Positions 8,054 through 17,388 of a stretch of DNA of 64,000 nucleotides are shown here, one piece after another. The translations under genes and the position numbers were made by a program. Origin of the DNA: CAUZFZ01 sp963579025 (lineage in GTDB: Bacteria > Planctomycetota > Planctomycetia > Planctomycetales > Planctomycetaceae); contig CAUZFZ010000015.1 in NCBI GenBank assembly GCA_963579025.1, positions 1 through 64,000 on the forward strand, written 5' to 3'. The stretch's first letter is position 1; each line of letters opens with the position of its first letter. Below the pieces are notes generated by a model that had not been told where the DNA came from, searched no databases, and worked only from the letters and a program-made list of their open reading frames with translations.

Positions 8054-9394
8054 ATGCAGTGGAATGTGCCGATGGTCGCACTGCGTTCCGCAGCCGTGAT
8101 CAGCACGCTGCTGATTGCCTTGCTTGCGTCGAGCGACATTCGCGCCCAGCCGTTGGACAAATCGAATGCGGCAGATCGAACGCGAGTTCGGGATCTTATC
8201 GGAGCACTCGGAAGCGACACGCGAGCCGCACGGCGTCAGGCCGAGCGTGATCTTGTGTCCCTGGGCCCCGCCGCACTGCCTCATCTGCCGGCACCGGAAC
8301 TGCTGCCAACGGTATCCGTGAAACAGGCCGTGCGACGAATCCGCGTGACACTCGAGCATCAGGCCGCGGAACAGTCGGTCAAGGCATCCACTGTGACACT
8401 CGGGGGAGACCGGACTCTGGCCGAGTTAATTCCGCAGCTTGCCAAACAGACCGGCAACACAATCTCACTCGAAAAACTCACCGCGCGGCAGCTCAAGAGT
8501 TCGCATTCCGTTAACTGGAATGAGACACCGTTCTGGTCTGCGATTCGCGACATCGAGTCGTCTGGGTTTGCGTTTCGTTTCGCTGCTGAGTCGGGCGCGT
8601 TTGAAATTCGTCCCCGATCCGAATCGGATGCTGCGTTACGACAAACCATTCAGAATTCGTTCCGCATTCGTGCGGGTCCAGTTGTCGCCCGAACGATCTC
8701 TGCGGATGACGATCAAACCGTGCTGAACTGCCCGCTCTCAATCGAGTGCGAACCGCGGCTCCGACCACTGTTGCTGCGGATGAGCACAAACGACTTTCAA
8801 CTCAAATCGCCCGATGGAACGTCAGTCGGACCCTTCAACGCGGACGGCCGGATCGAATTGCCACTGGGAGACGGCGGTCGTGAAGCGCGGACTGACCTGG
8901 CGTTCCTCAGCGAGCGGGTCGTCGACAAATCGGTCAAGCTGATTGGCAAGGTCACCGTGCTTACGGCGGCGCTGGAACAGCCTGTCGTCTTTCGCGACCT
9001 CGATAGTGCGTCCGGTACATCCCGGCGACGCGGCGGTGTGACGGCCACACTCCGCAAATTGACGCGTCGCCGCAGTAGATCTGACGAACCGTTCGTGCAC
9101 ATCGAGATCGGTGTCAGCTATGACGTCGGAGCCAACGCTTTCGAGTCGCACCAGACCTGGGTCTTCCACAACCGCGTGTTTCTGGAATCCAAAGACGGCG
9201 ATCGGCTGTCCGCCGACGGATTCGAGACTCTGTTCCAGGGTGACGGAACGGTTGGAGTCGTTTATCGCTTTGCGAATCTCGACGACCTGCAGGACATGAA
9301 GTTCGTCTACATGGCCCCGACGCTTCTGATCAGCGTTCCACTGCAGATTGAGATTGACGATCTGGAAGTGAGTCGGGCGACCACCCGTCGGTAG
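8054..9394 (+). CDS. Secreted hypothetical protein
   Basis: From ATG 8054 the 446-residue protein starts with a signal peptide (basic start, AAVISTLLIALLASSDIRA). The same frame extends upstream to 7928, but that part overlaps the HEIGH gene and lacks coding character. After the signal comes a HEAT-like helical pair (DLIGALGSDTRAARRQAERDLVSLGPAALPHL) typical of planctomycete secreted proteins, then beta-rich sequence with no recognised domain. It probably forms a two-gene unit with the upstream HExxH gene. Function unknown. Confidence 0.7.
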   Translation: MQWNVPMVALRSAAVISTLLIALLASSDIRAQPLDKSNAADRTRVRDLIGALGSDTRAARRQAERDLVSLGPAALPHLPAPELLPTVSVKQAVRRIRVTLEHQAAEQSVKASTVTLGGDRTLAELIPQLAKQTGNTISLEKLTARQLKSSHSVNWNETPFWSAIRDIESSGFAFRFAAESGAFEIRPRSESDAALRQTIQNSFRIRAGPVVARTISADDDQTVLNCPLSIECEPRLRPLLLRMSTNDFQLKSPDGTSVGPFNADGRIELPLGDGGREARTDLAFLSERVVDKSVKLIGKVTVLTAALEQPVVFRDLDSASGTSRRRGGVTATLRKLTRRRSRSDEPFVHIEIGVSYDVGANAFESHQTWVFHNRVFLESKDGDRLSADGFETLFQGDGTVGVVYRFANLDDLQDMKFVYMAPTLLISVPLQIEIDDLEVSRATTRR

Positions 9395-9463
9395 CTCCGG
9401 TCCACTGGCCAAAATTTCGATGGCGGGGGCGACTCGAATGTCGCACTCCAAGAGTGCGCGCGC

Positions 9464-9500
9464 AAAAAAACAGCCGGGTGTGAAACCTCACCCGGCTGTT
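9464..9500 (-). terminator. Rho-independent terminator for the minus-strand gene
   Basis: A 10-bp perfect stem (CAGCCGGGTG at 9471-9480, CACCCGGCTG at 9489-9498) encloses an 8-nt loop. A run of seven A at 9464-9470 becomes a U-run on the minus strand, directly downstream of the Ser/Tyr-rich gene. On the plus strand only TT follows, so it would work mainly leftward. It may also separate the convergent plus-strand gene. Confidence 0.85.
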
Positions 9501-9545
9501 CGATCCATACTGCGAAACATTCGTCGCCGACCCCATCATCAAGGC

Positions 9546-9869
9546 TTAATGACGGTGGTGGGAACCGAACGACGAGCCATAGCGTGATCGACTGTATCCA
9601 TACGATCCGTAGCGACTGCGACCGGATCCGATCGAGATGCTGAAGCCTGGCCGTGAGTAGTAAACGCCGCTGCTTGGTCGGCTGTAGCCGTATCCATACG
9701 AGCTATAGGACGGTCGGTAGTAGCTCGGCCTGTAGCTGCGGCTGCTGAAGCCAAACGACGAACCGCCGCTTCGTCCATACGACGAGCAGTGATCGGCTCG
9801 TGCGGTGTCGGCCGCGCCTACCAGTGTGAGAGCTGCGACAACTGTTCCCAGTGCAAGTAATCTCGTCAT
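9546..9869 (-). CDS. Small secreted Ser/Tyr/Gly/Arg-rich protein
   Basis: ATG at 9867-9869 follows a good GGAG ribosome site (gaggagcagagtc). The frame is open to 9977, but the signal peptide decides the start. The product has 107 residues: signal peptide MTRLLALGTVVAALTLVGAADTARA, then a low-complexity tail rich in Ser, Tyr, Gly, Arg and Pro (repeats such as SYRPSYYRPSYSSYGYGYS) ending in HHRH. It has one Cys after the signal, so it is not disulphide-knotted. Similar short tyrosine-rich exported proteins occur in planctomycetes; a cell-surface role is only a guess. It has its own terminator and looks monocistronic. Confidence 0.75.
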   Translation of the reverse strand: MTRLLALGTVVAALTLVGAADTARADHCSSYGRSGGSSFGFSSRSYRPSYYRPSYSSYGYGYSRPSSGVYYSRPGFSISIGSGRSRYGSYGYSRSRYGSSFGSHHRH

Positions 9870-10114
9870 GACTCTGCTCCTCAAACCTGACTTTGCGGGT
9901 CCAGCCGACCAGTGCCGGCAACGTCTGGGTGAGAACGCATCAATGATGCCAGAATCCAACGCCAAAACTTGAAACAATCGTAAGTCGTTGTGGAGAAAAG
10001 ATTAAAGATCAGGCATCGGCACAGAAACGGCGCAGATGGCACTGACGTCAAATTGATGTTTCCGTCGTCGAAGCGATCACCATTGGATGTTGAGGGTGAT
10101 TTTCGGCACGGGTT

Positions 10115-13100
10115 TCATCTCCCGTCGACCACCTCGACGCGAAGCGACAGCAGGTACGTCAGCAGGTCGCGAAACTGCTGCTCGTTCAGCTTGTCGCCGA
10201 CGTTGGCAGGCATCGGCGATAGTCGCGTGGGAACTTTCTGGTCGACCGCCTTCTTCGGAATCGCAACCTCTTTGCCGTTGCTGTCGACCAGGACAAGCTG
10301 AGCGCCTTCTGTCGACTTAATCAGTCCTGTGTAGACTTTTCCCTCGGTGGTCACGACGGTCGTCGATCGAAAGGCGACGTCCACATTGCGATTCGGGGCA
10401 AGCAGATCCTCGGCCAGCCTGGCCAGCCCGCGGCCTCCGATGCCGTCCAGATTCGGGCCGACTTTTTTCCCCTGCCCGGCGATCTGGTGACATGTCGCGC
10501 AGTTCTTCTTGAATAGCGTTTCGCCCGCGTCTCGTGTCCCCTTCGCCTGCAGATACGCTGCCTGTCTTGACGCGATCAGTTTGGCGATCTGTTCGTCCTC
10601 GTCCGGTAGTTTCGCGACGGCCTGTGTGACGCGCTGCTTAAGAGATTCATCAGCAACAGCTTTCAAGGGTGCGTCGATACTCGGACGGTTCAGCAGTCGA
10701 GCGGCGGCACGGCCGGATTCGACCAGAGTCACCAGCAAGCCGGCCCCATCGGTATCCGAAACCAGTTGCTCCGCCAGCCGAAGCTGCTCCGCCGCCGTTG
10801 CCGCCTGCATGGCTTTGCCCAACAGTTCTTTCGCCGCATCGACGTCGGATGAGACGATCGCGTTCCGGACACCGGCTCGCAGTTCAACGGATGCTCCCGC
10901 AATGCCCGGAACGATGGCCAACGCGGCCAGGCGGCTGTCGGGTTGCATCTGGACAAGAGCCGTGGCGAATGCGACCTCGCTGTCGGGATTGTTGCTGTGC
11001 TGAAACAGATCGACCAAGGGCTTGCGCAGTTCCGTCAGACGAAATTCGCCGGCCAACCGCGCGGCCGTGCGTTGATCTTCCACAACCGAACTGGGATTCA
11101 GACGCCGATCTGAGAATCGACCGGCAGCGATCCACGCGTAACCTGCGTTCGCGTTTCCATCGACCAGCTCGACCGACACGCTCCGACCTGCCAGGCCCTC
11201 TTTCTGCAATTGAAATCTTGAAGCCGTATCGTTCCGTGGTGGTGCCCAGCTTTGCAGTATTTCCTTAGTCACAGCATCGCGGAGCCTGACCATGTTTCGT
11301 TCGTGCGCGGGCTTGCCCGGTAATCCATCATGCCCGGCCATGTAGAAGTAAAATGGTTCGATGAGTTCAAACGGTGCCGAGTGATAAATGCCCGTTCTGT
11401 GCTCACCTCTGACGAAGCTGCTGAATAATGGTGTTTGCTGCATGCCGTCCGCCGATTTGCGCGTCCGGGAGATGAGCCATGAATTGCCATTGTCCGGAAG
11501 TCCAGGATGTGCGGACCAAGTCCATGCCAACGGCCGATACTCATCAGCCGACCCGTCAAGTCTGAGCAGCTTCGAGGCCAAATCCAGGGCCCAGTCATGC
11601 ACGGCCGGGGGGACGGCAGCGCCGCGTTCGTCGAGCCCGGTTCGCACAGACAGCAGCAGTTTTCGCTGGAATTCGAAGTCGTCTCGAAACTGCTTCTGGA
11701 CAGTGTTGACCAGTAAGGTGACGCTCGACGACGAGACATACCGCGCTGCAAACTGCATGTACTTCGTCGCCGTTGCTGCATCTCCGGCGCCGAGCCGATC
11801 AATGTGCTGCACCAGAAAATCACCGGCTGCCTGAGACTTCAACGCCAGACAGATTCCCGCCAGCAGTTCAACATCCGCGTCGGTGACATTCCGGCTGACG
11901 AGTTGGAACCACTCAGAGTTGCGGAGATGGTTTCTCAGGGCCATGCGTGCTGCGTGTCGCAGGTGCTTATCGGTAGCCGGCGTATCGTGCAGCAGCTTCA
12001 CGAGCGGCACGATGAGCGATTGGAAATTGTGTTGCGTCGCGGCCATCGCGGCGGCCCGTCGAACCAGCGCGTCCGAGTCCCGCAGTCCAGACTGAAGCCA
12101 GCGATCTGTGCCGGAAAGTGGATTCTTCAGCCCACCGATAACGCGCTGCGCGTGTACTCGCACACGCGAGTCCGAATCGCCTGTCAGCCGGTCGATATCA
12201 GCCGCCGTAACAGCTCCAAGACGGTACAGGATCCACAGCAAGTGAATTCGTACGGAGGCGCTGTCCGCCTGATTCAACCCGTTGCGGGCCACCTGCACGG
12301 CCGACTCGCCGAAGTGATCGACCAACCGGTCAGCGGCGAGGTTGCGGCGTGTGAGATTCGTTGACGCCAGTTCCTGGAACACTTCACTCAGCGAAAGCCG
12401 AGTCAGATCGACGGACGACGCTGGAGTCGCATCCGAACCGGTATAGACAATTCGCCAGATGCGTCCTCGCTTCCGGTCGCGACGCGGGTCGTCGAGCTTG
12501 ATCTCATAGTGTCCAATGATCCGGTTGTAGAAATCGGCAACGTACAGCGCGCCGTCCGGTCCGACGTGAAGGTCCATGGGACGGAACCAGGGATCGTCGC
12601 AGCTCAGAAAATCTGGCTGCTCAACCGCCGAGACAGTGGAACCGCTGTACTTCAGCACGTTGCGGTTAACGCGGCATGTCATGACGTTGCCGCCGAAACT
12701 GTTCCCGCGATATTCCGGCGGAAACTGATCAGCGTTGTAGATCGCGATCCCGCCGATCGCGGTCGAGCCATGCAGATGGTGCATGACGTTCGGCACATAT
12801 CCGAGTCCGTCGTGTGGCTTGCCGAAACTGTCGTAGTAGCCGTTCTGCAGCAGAAGAGAAATGGGTTTCGTGTGGCAGTCGGCGACAAACAGATCGCCGT
12901 TCGGGTCGAATGTCATGCCGAACGGGTTCACCAGTCCGTGAGTAAAGTGCTCAACGCGCGACCCGTCGAGCCGCATGCGGAACGTATTACCCGACTGCAT
13001 GGTGATACGGTGTCCGTCACGCCCCGCGACTGTGGTGTGGTTGTTGAATCCATGACTCGAATACAGCCATCCGTCGTAGCCACGAGTGAAGGCATTGCAC

Positions 13101-13639
13101 ATGCCATGCGTGTCCCTCTCGTAACCCATCGGCCCGTAAAGCTCTTCGCGCTTGTCGGATATGCCGTCGCCGTCTGTGTCCCCCAGGAACCAGATGTGCG
13201 GAATGCTGAAACCGATCACTCCATCTTTGTACGGATAGAGTCCCATCGGGATGTTCAGCCCGTCTGCGAAGGTTGTGATGCGATCGGCGCGCCCGGTCTG
13301 GCTGTTGATTTCCAGGATCCGGATGGAATCGCGTGGCTCGCGGTCGGCCGGAGCGGGAAAGGGATACTCCTGGGATGTCGACAGCCACAGTCGACCTCGT
13401 GCGTCGAACGCCATGTTCATGGGCTTGGCGATGTCAGGCTCGGACGCCACGAGCTGGATTTCGAATCCAGGCGGCAGGCGAAAACGCGAGCGCTCTTCCT
13501 CCGGGCTGAGCGGTTCGGTGGTCCGGACAATCGACCGGAATTCACCGGGATCGGTCTGCCGAGCGGATGATCCGGTGTTGTCCTGGGCGACGAGCAGGCG
13601 GCTCGTGAGCAGAATAAACGTGGCAGTTCGGAATGTCAT
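10115..13639 (-). CDS. PVC-type membrane-bound dehydrogenase with HEAT repeats and C-terminal cytochrome c
   Basis: The product has 1174 residues from ATG 13639. An extension to 13666 would start inside a palindromic repeat and is less likely. After the signal peptide comes the PVC-type dehydrogenase/propeller domain (~45-420: LPPGFEIQLVASEPDIAKPM, GLNIPMGLYPYKDGV, GLVNPFGMTFDPNGDLFVAD). HEAT-like helices (~430-650) and a carbohydrate-binding-like beta region follow. The C-terminal heme-binding domain has one CxxCH (NCATCHQIAGQGKKVGPNL) and the downstream Met-containing segment RLSPMP. Family members are abundant secreted multi-domain proteins of Planctomycetes, thought to oxidise sugars or polysaccharide-derived substrates. 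The substrate is not deducible. Confidence 0.9.
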   Translation of the reverse strand: MTFRTATFILLTSRLLVAQDNTGSSARQTDPGEFRSIVRTTEPLSPEEERSRFRLPPGFEIQLVASEPDIAKPMNMAFDARGRLWLSTSQEYPFPAPADREPRDSIRILEINSQTGRADRITTFADGLNIPMGLYPYKDGVIGFSIPHIWFLGDTDGDGISDKREELYGPMGYERDTHGMCNAFTRGYDGWLYSSHGFNNHTTVAGRDGHRITMQSGNTFRMRLDGSRVEHFTHGLVNPFGMTFDPNGDLFVADCHTKPISLLLQNGYYDSFGKPHDGLGYVPNVMHHLHGSTAIGGIAIYNADQFPPEYRGNSFGGNVMTCRVNRNVLKYSGSTVSAVEQPDFLSCDDPWFRPMDLHVGPDGALYVADFYNRIIGHYEIKLDDPRRDRKRGRIWRIVYTGSDATPASSVDLTRLSLSEVFQELASTNLTRRNLAADRLVDHFGESAVQVARNGLNQADSASVRIHLLWILYRLGAVTAADIDRLTGDSDSRVRVHAQRVIGGLKNPLSGTDRWLQSGLRDSDALVRRAAAMAATQHNFQSLIVPLVKLLHDTPATDKHLRHAARMALRNHLRNSEWFQLVSRNVTDADVELLAGICLALKSQAAGDFLVQHIDRLGAGDAATATKYMQFAARYVSSSSVTLLVNTVQKQFRDDFEFQRKLLLSVRTGLDERGAAVPPAVHDWALDLASKLLRLDGSADEYRPLAWTWSAHPGLPDNGNSWLISRTRKSADGMQQTPLFSSFVRGEHRTGIYHSAPFELIEPFYFYMAGHDGLPGKPAHERNMVRLRDAVTKEILQSWAPPRNDTASRFQLQKEGLAGRSVSVELVDGNANAGYAWIAAGRFSDRRLNPSSVVEDQRTAARLAGEFRLTELRKPLVDLFQHSNNPDSEVAFATALVQMQPDSRLAALAIVPGIAGASVELRAGVRNAIVSSDVDAAKELLGKAMQAATAAEQLRLAEQLVSDTDGAGLLVTLVESGRAAARLLNRPSIDAPLKAVADESLKQRVTQAVAKLPDEDEQIAKLIASRQAAYLQAKGTRDAGETLFKKNCATCHQIAGQGKKVGPNLDGIGGRGLARLAEDLLAPNRNVDVAFRSTTVVTTEGKVYTGLIKSTEGAQLVLVDSNGKEVAIPKKAVDQKVPTRLSPMPANVGDKLNEQQFRDLLTYLLSLRVEVVDGR

Positions 13640-13652
13640 TTCGAGCCCCGCT

Positions 13653-13790
13653 GGTAGTGACCGCATTTATGCGGTCATCCGGGCGATGAACTGCATAAAT
13701 GCGGTGGTCCGCGCGACGTGATTGGCGCAGGATCGTAGCGTGTTGGAGCGAATGCTCCTCGCTCGGAACCCGATAAATCGGGTTACTACG
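13653..13790. repeat. Cluster of inverted repeats (GCATTTATGC and CCGATAAATCGG units)
   Basis: Three short hairpins lie between the LptF/LptG-like gene and the cytochrome gene: ACCGCAT-TT-ATGCGGT at 13660-13675, its partial inverted copy CTGCAT-AA-ATGCGG near 13691-13704, and AACCCGAT-AA-ATCGGGTT at 13767-13784. The outer edges GTAGTGACC (13654) and GGTTACTAC (13781-13789) are also inverted, so the whole can fold as one large hairpin. It looks like a dispersed planctomycete palindromic repeat rather than a gene. Confidence 0.7.
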
Positions 13791-13801
13791 AGCACGGCGG
13801 A

Positions 13802-14923
13802 TTACGTCTGCACTGAACTGGCAAGCCAGGCCGTGCACGTGGCACTGAGAGCGACTGGGATCCACGCCGCAACTTCCAGTGAGATCAGATTCATACGACC
13901 GACATGCAGGGTCGCCTGAGTAATCAGAAAGAGCACGCCCAGCACGGTCGTGCAGTTCGCAACGTTCAGTAGCAGCCCACTGCTTTCTTTCCGCATCGTC
14001 AGAGCAATCGTGATCAGTACCGACAACAGGATCAGCAGCGGTCGTGTCAGGCGCTCGTGCAGATGCAGTGTCTGGCTACGAATTGAGATACGGCCAATCG
14101 CTCCGCTGCGGATGCGGCGAATCAGCTCAACAGTGGACAAGTACTTGAAACTCGTTGTGCGGTTATGGAGCTGATCGATGGTCACATCAGATTTCACAAA
14201 CAGATCGTTGTTCTGCTGTGACGCAAACACGTGCTCCCGACCCTTGTCGGTTAACGCCAGTTCATGAAAGCGAGGCTGGGCATCACGCAGCAGCCAGCCC
14301 GCTGGCCTTTCGCCCCGCGCCGGAATCTGGATTGCCTCAGTCGTACGAAGCGTGACAGGTTCGACGGCAAGTTCCGGAACCGGCAACAGAAAATCAGCAG
14401 ACTCGACCTTGCGTTCCATCAGATAAAGTTGCCCACCGGAGATTTCGATATTGGTCCCAAAATCCCGAGTCGTCTGCACGGCGTGTGCGGCCGACTTGTT
14501 CGTCCCGCGTGGGGCCTGCAAGCGATCGGCCACCTCGGGAATGATCAGTTCCTGATTAAGCGTCAGCAGCAGCAGAATCGATAACGCGCCGACGGTGATT
14601 GGCACAGCCAGCCGCCAGGTCGGGACCCCCGCGGAAAGGATCGGATAGATTTCGTTCTGTCGCTGCAAAATGGCAAATACAGCCATCACCGACAGCACGA
14701 TGAGGATCGGACCGATCAGGCCGAAGAAGGGGAAGGCCTGAAACATGTAGTGCTGAGCCATTCGCAGGCTCGTGATATGCCACCCCAGTCCGTCTGTTCG
14801 ATTCTGAAAGTCATCGAGGTTGTTAAAAGCGTCGAACACGATGAACAGACCGTATGCGGCGACGAACGCAATGGTTGCGACGTACCAGAACCGTTTCAGC
14901 AAATAGCGGTCAAACGTGTTCAC
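13802..14923 (-). CDS. LptF/LptG family permease (lipopolysaccharide export-like)
   Basis: The 373-residue protein (GTG start at 14923) has the LptF/LptG plan. An N-terminal FDRYLLKRFW motif precedes three membrane helices (~12-33, ~60-85, ~105-123). A periplasmic beta-jellyroll region (~130-270, including RDFGTNIEISGGQLYLMER) follows, then three C-terminal helices (LLILLSVLITIALTM etc.). LptF and LptG pair with LptB to extract LPS from the inner membrane (family knowledge). Only one permease is present here and no lptB lies nearby, which is common in planctomycetes where lpt genes are scattered. Which of F or G it corresponds to cannot be decided. Confidence 0.85.
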   Translation of the reverse strand: MNTFDRYLLKRFWYVATIAFVAAYGLFIVFDAFNNLDDFQNRTDGLGWHITSLRMAQHYMFQAFPFFGLIGPILIVLSVMAVFAILQRQNEIYPILSAGVPTWRLAVPITVGALSILLLLTLNQELIIPEVADRLQAPRGTNKSAAHAVQTTRDFGTNIEISGGQLYLMERKVESADFLLPVPELAVEPVTLRTTEAIQIPARGERPAGWLLRDAQPRFHELALTDKGREHVFASQQNNDLFVKSDVTIDQLHNRTTSFKYLSTVELIRRIRSGAIGRISIRSQTLHLHERLTRPLLILLSVLITIALTMRKESSGLLLNVANCTTVLGVLFLITQATLHVGRMNLISLEVAAWIPVALSATCTAWLASSVQT

Positions 14924-15053
14924 AGAGAGCCTGACATCCCTTTCAGGCGGAGCGAATCATCCAAGCCGGAGATTACAGGTCAATCGCGGATGATGGGTCA
15001 ATACGGAGTCGTCACGCACGCGCGAAAACCGTCCGGATTCGCAAGTTGAAACG

Positions 15054-16001
15054 TCAGTTGACGTTAGCGCCAGCTCGCAGGCCGCCGGCTCGGTAGGCCT
15101 CGGCCATGGCTTTGGGCACTTCGGCCTCGGCCAGTACGACGTGAGCGCGGTTTTCTTCCGTGACGGCGACCATCTCCTGCTCCTGGGCGACAGCCATCGC
15201 ACGGCGTTCTTCCGCCTTTGCTCGCGCGACGCGCACGTCAGCCTCGGCCTGATCGGCCTGCAAACGGGCACCGACGTTTTCGCCGACGTCTACATCCGCA
15301 ATGTCGATCGACACGATCTCAAACGCAGTCTGTGAATCCAGTCCCTTGGCCAGCACAGTCCTGGCAATCAATGTCGGGTTGGCCAGCACGACCTTGTGTG
15401 TGTCAGCCGATCCGATGGCCGACACAATTCCTTCACCGACGCGGGCGATAATCGTCTCCTCGGTGGCTCCACCAACGAGTTGCGCCAGATTCGTGCGCAC
15501 GGTCACGCGGGCACGGGCCTTGAGCTGAATCCCGTCACGAGAGATGCCATCCAGCGTGCGACGTCCACCACGCGCGGGATCGGGGCAGTCGATGACCTTG
15601 GGATTGACACTCGTCTGCACGGCGTCCAGCACGTTACGTCCGGCCAGATCGATCGCCGCAGCCGTATCCCAGTTGAGTTCGATCTTCGCGCGATGAGAGA
15701 CAATCAGTGACTGCACGACTCGTCGCACGTTGCCGCCAGCCAGAAAATGCGCTTCCAGACCGTTTGACGTCACATCGGTCAGACCAGCCTGCACGGCCAT
15801 GATGCGGGTATCGACGATGACGTGCGGATTCACCTTGCGCAGCGACATGAAGACGAGCTGAATCGGACCGATTCTGGCCCGCGTTACGAACGAGCGGAGC
15901 CACAGCTTGAAATAACGGAGAAACAGGAACACAAAGACAAGCAGCACCATGCCAGCGATGCCGGCCAGCATCCAGAGAATGACTTCTACGGCGTCATCCA
16001 T
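15054..16001 (-). CDS. floA: Flotillin-like protein FloA
   Basis: The 315-residue protein starts at ATG 16001 with GGAG nine bases upstream. One N-terminal membrane hairpin (ILWMLAGIAGMVLLVFVFLFL) is followed by an SPFH/FloA domain (ARIGPIQLVFMSLRKVNPHVIVDTRIMAVQAGL, GEGIVSAIGSADTHKVVLANP). The C-terminal alanine/glutamate-rich coiled coil (AEADVRVARAKAEERRAMAVAQ...VVLAEAEVPKAMAEAYRAG) is characteristic. FloA organises functional membrane microdomains and membrane fluidity. Usual bacterial FloA length is about 330. It is the first gene of a minus-strand pair with the LptF/LptG permease, 130 bases apart. Confidence 0.93.
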   Translation of the reverse strand: MDDAVEVILWMLAGIAGMVLLVFVFLFLRYFKLWLRSFVTRARIGPIQLVFMSLRKVNPHVIVDTRIMAVQAGLTDVTSNGLEAHFLAGGNVRRVVQSLIVSHRAKIELNWDTAAAIDLAGRNVLDAVQTSVNPKVIDCPDPARGGRRTLDGISRDGIQLKARARVTVRTNLAQLVGGATEETIIARVGEGIVSAIGSADTHKVVLANPTLIARTVLAKGLDSQTAFEIVSIDIADVDVGENVGARLQADQAEADVRVARAKAEERRAMAVAQEQEMVAVTEENRAHVVLAEAEVPKAMAEAYRAGGLRAGANVN

Positions 16002-16125
16002 TGTGAGTCTCCGTCGGGGGTCTGATCTGTTGTGGGTCTGATCCGGGGGCCGGTGATTCTAGGTCTCAGGCAGGCAGGGTCAATCCGACCGCACCGCCAT
16101 TCGTGTTGACTGTTCGGCATCACGG

Positions 16126-16142
16126 GCATGGTCTTACCATGC
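16126..16142. promoter_or_regulatory. Perfect dyad upstream of the nagA-like gene
   Basis: GCATGGT (16126-16132) and ACCATGC (16136-16142) are perfect inverted repeats with a 3-nt centre. The dyad lies 38 bases before the chosen start codon and just downstream of a TTGACT hexamer (16106-16111) that could be a -35 element. Amino-sugar genes are often controlled by GntR or ROK repressors binding dyads near the promoter. An operator or a short leader hairpin are both possible. Confidence 0.4.
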
Positions 16143-16179
16143 GGTGAATCAACAGATTCCGATATGTGGAGTGCGTTTC

Positions 16180-17355
16180 ATGTGGTCAATCAACGGACGG
16201 CGTTACGACACTGGCGAACCAGTCACGATCCACATCGACGGCGATCGCATCAGCTCAGTCGATGCCGCCCTGCCGCAGGAACCGGTTGATTCGTGGCCGT
16301 GGGTCGCCCCGGGCCTGTTTGATTTGCAGATCAACGGACATGGCGGAATCTGGTTCAGCAAAGACAATCTGACGCCCGATGAGGTCATTCGGACGCTTGA
16401 GCCGCATTTCGGGTTTGGCATCACACGGATGCTGCCCACGCTGGTGACCGCCTCGCGCGAGGCGTTGCGTGACGGCTTCACTGCGATTCGCCAAGCCTGC
16501 GAGCAGGAAACCTGGGTTCAGGAACTGGTGGCAGGATGTCATTTGGAAGGACCATTTATTGCATCCGAAGACGGACCGCGCGGCGCTCACCCGCTCGAGC
16601 ACGTCCGACCAGCCGACTGGGACGAGTTCTGCGAATTGCAGGAAGCGTCGGGCGGTCGAATTCGGCTGGTCACTTTGGCGGCCGAATCTCCAAACGCCGT
16701 CTCATTTATTGAGAAGTCCGTCGCTTCCGGTGTTGCCGTAGCCATCGGGCACACCGGCGCCGATTCGGACCAGATCACAGCGGCGATCGATGCCGGAGCT
16801 CGACTGAGCACGCATCTGGGCAACGGAGCACACGGTCAGATTCGCCGGCACCCGAATTACATCTGGGATCAACTCGGTGACCCACGACTGATGGCAAGCA
16901 TCATCACTGACAGTATTCACCTGCCGCCGTCGGTCATCCGTTCGATTATCAGTACCAAAGGGACACGCAACGTCGTAATCACCTGCGACGCGGCCGGTCT
17001 GGCGGGCTGCCCGGTCGGCGTGTATTCGATGGATAAGGGCGAAGTCGAAATCCTGGAAGACGGACGCATTGTGATTGCAGGGCAACGCCAGCTTCTGGCC
17101 GGTTCCAGCCTGGAAACGGACGTCTGCATCACACATGCAATGGACGTCGCGGGCGTTTCGCTCAGCGAAGCATTCGACATGGCCGGTCTGAACCCGTGCC
17201 GACTGCTGAATCTGGAGGAAGTTCGCTTGCGCCGCGGCTCACGCGCTGATCTGACCGTGTTCAACCTCCCCGCCCCCGGTCAGCCCATCGAGTGGTTGAC
17301 GACCGTGTCGGCTGGCGAAGTGCGTTTCGGATCGCCACCAGAACTGGCGTGTTGA
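16180..17355 (+). CDS. nagA: N-acetylglucosamine-6-phosphate deacetylase-like amidohydrolase
   Basis: ATG 16180 is preferred because GGAG lies nine bases upstream; a GTG at 16144 would add 12 residues. The 391-residue protein has NagA landmarks in order: PGLFDLQINGHGG, CHLEGPFIA (metal-binding Glu), AIGHTGAD (His), STHLGNGAH (His and substrate-binding NxxH), ITCDAAG (catalytic Asp, usually in TDAM/TDA-type motifs) and a final RLRRGSRADLTVFNL typical of amidohydrolases. NagA removes the acetyl group from GlcNAc-6-P in chitin and peptidoglycan amino-sugar recycling. It heads a run of plus-strand genes but no nagB or GlcNAc kinase is near, so a related deacetylase activity is possible. Confidence 0.88.
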   Translation: MWSINGRRYDTGEPVTIHIDGDRISSVDAALPQEPVDSWPWVAPGLFDLQINGHGGIWFSKDNLTPDEVIRTLEPHFGFGITRMLPTLVTASREALRDGFTAIRQACEQETWVQELVAGCHLEGPFIASEDGPRGAHPLEHVRPADWDEFCELQEASGGRIRLVTLAAESPNAVSFIEKSVASGVAVAIGHTGADSDQITAAIDAGARLSTHLGNGAHGQIRRHPNYIWDQLGDPRLMASIITDSIHLPPSVIRSIISTKGTRNVVITCDAAGLAGCPVGVYSMDKGEVEILEDGRIVIAGQRQLLAGSSLETDVCITHAMDVAGVSLSEAFDMAGLNPCRLLNLEEVRLRRGSRADLTVFNLPAPGQPIEWLTTVSAGEVRFGSPPELAC

Positions 17356-17388
17356 TCCCGTACCAGTTCTGAGGCTGCGGCGGTGCCC

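Noticed and set aside
13542..13865. 107-codon minus frame across the repeat cluster
   Set aside because: Its sequence simply translates the palindromic repeats and the ends of both flanking genes.
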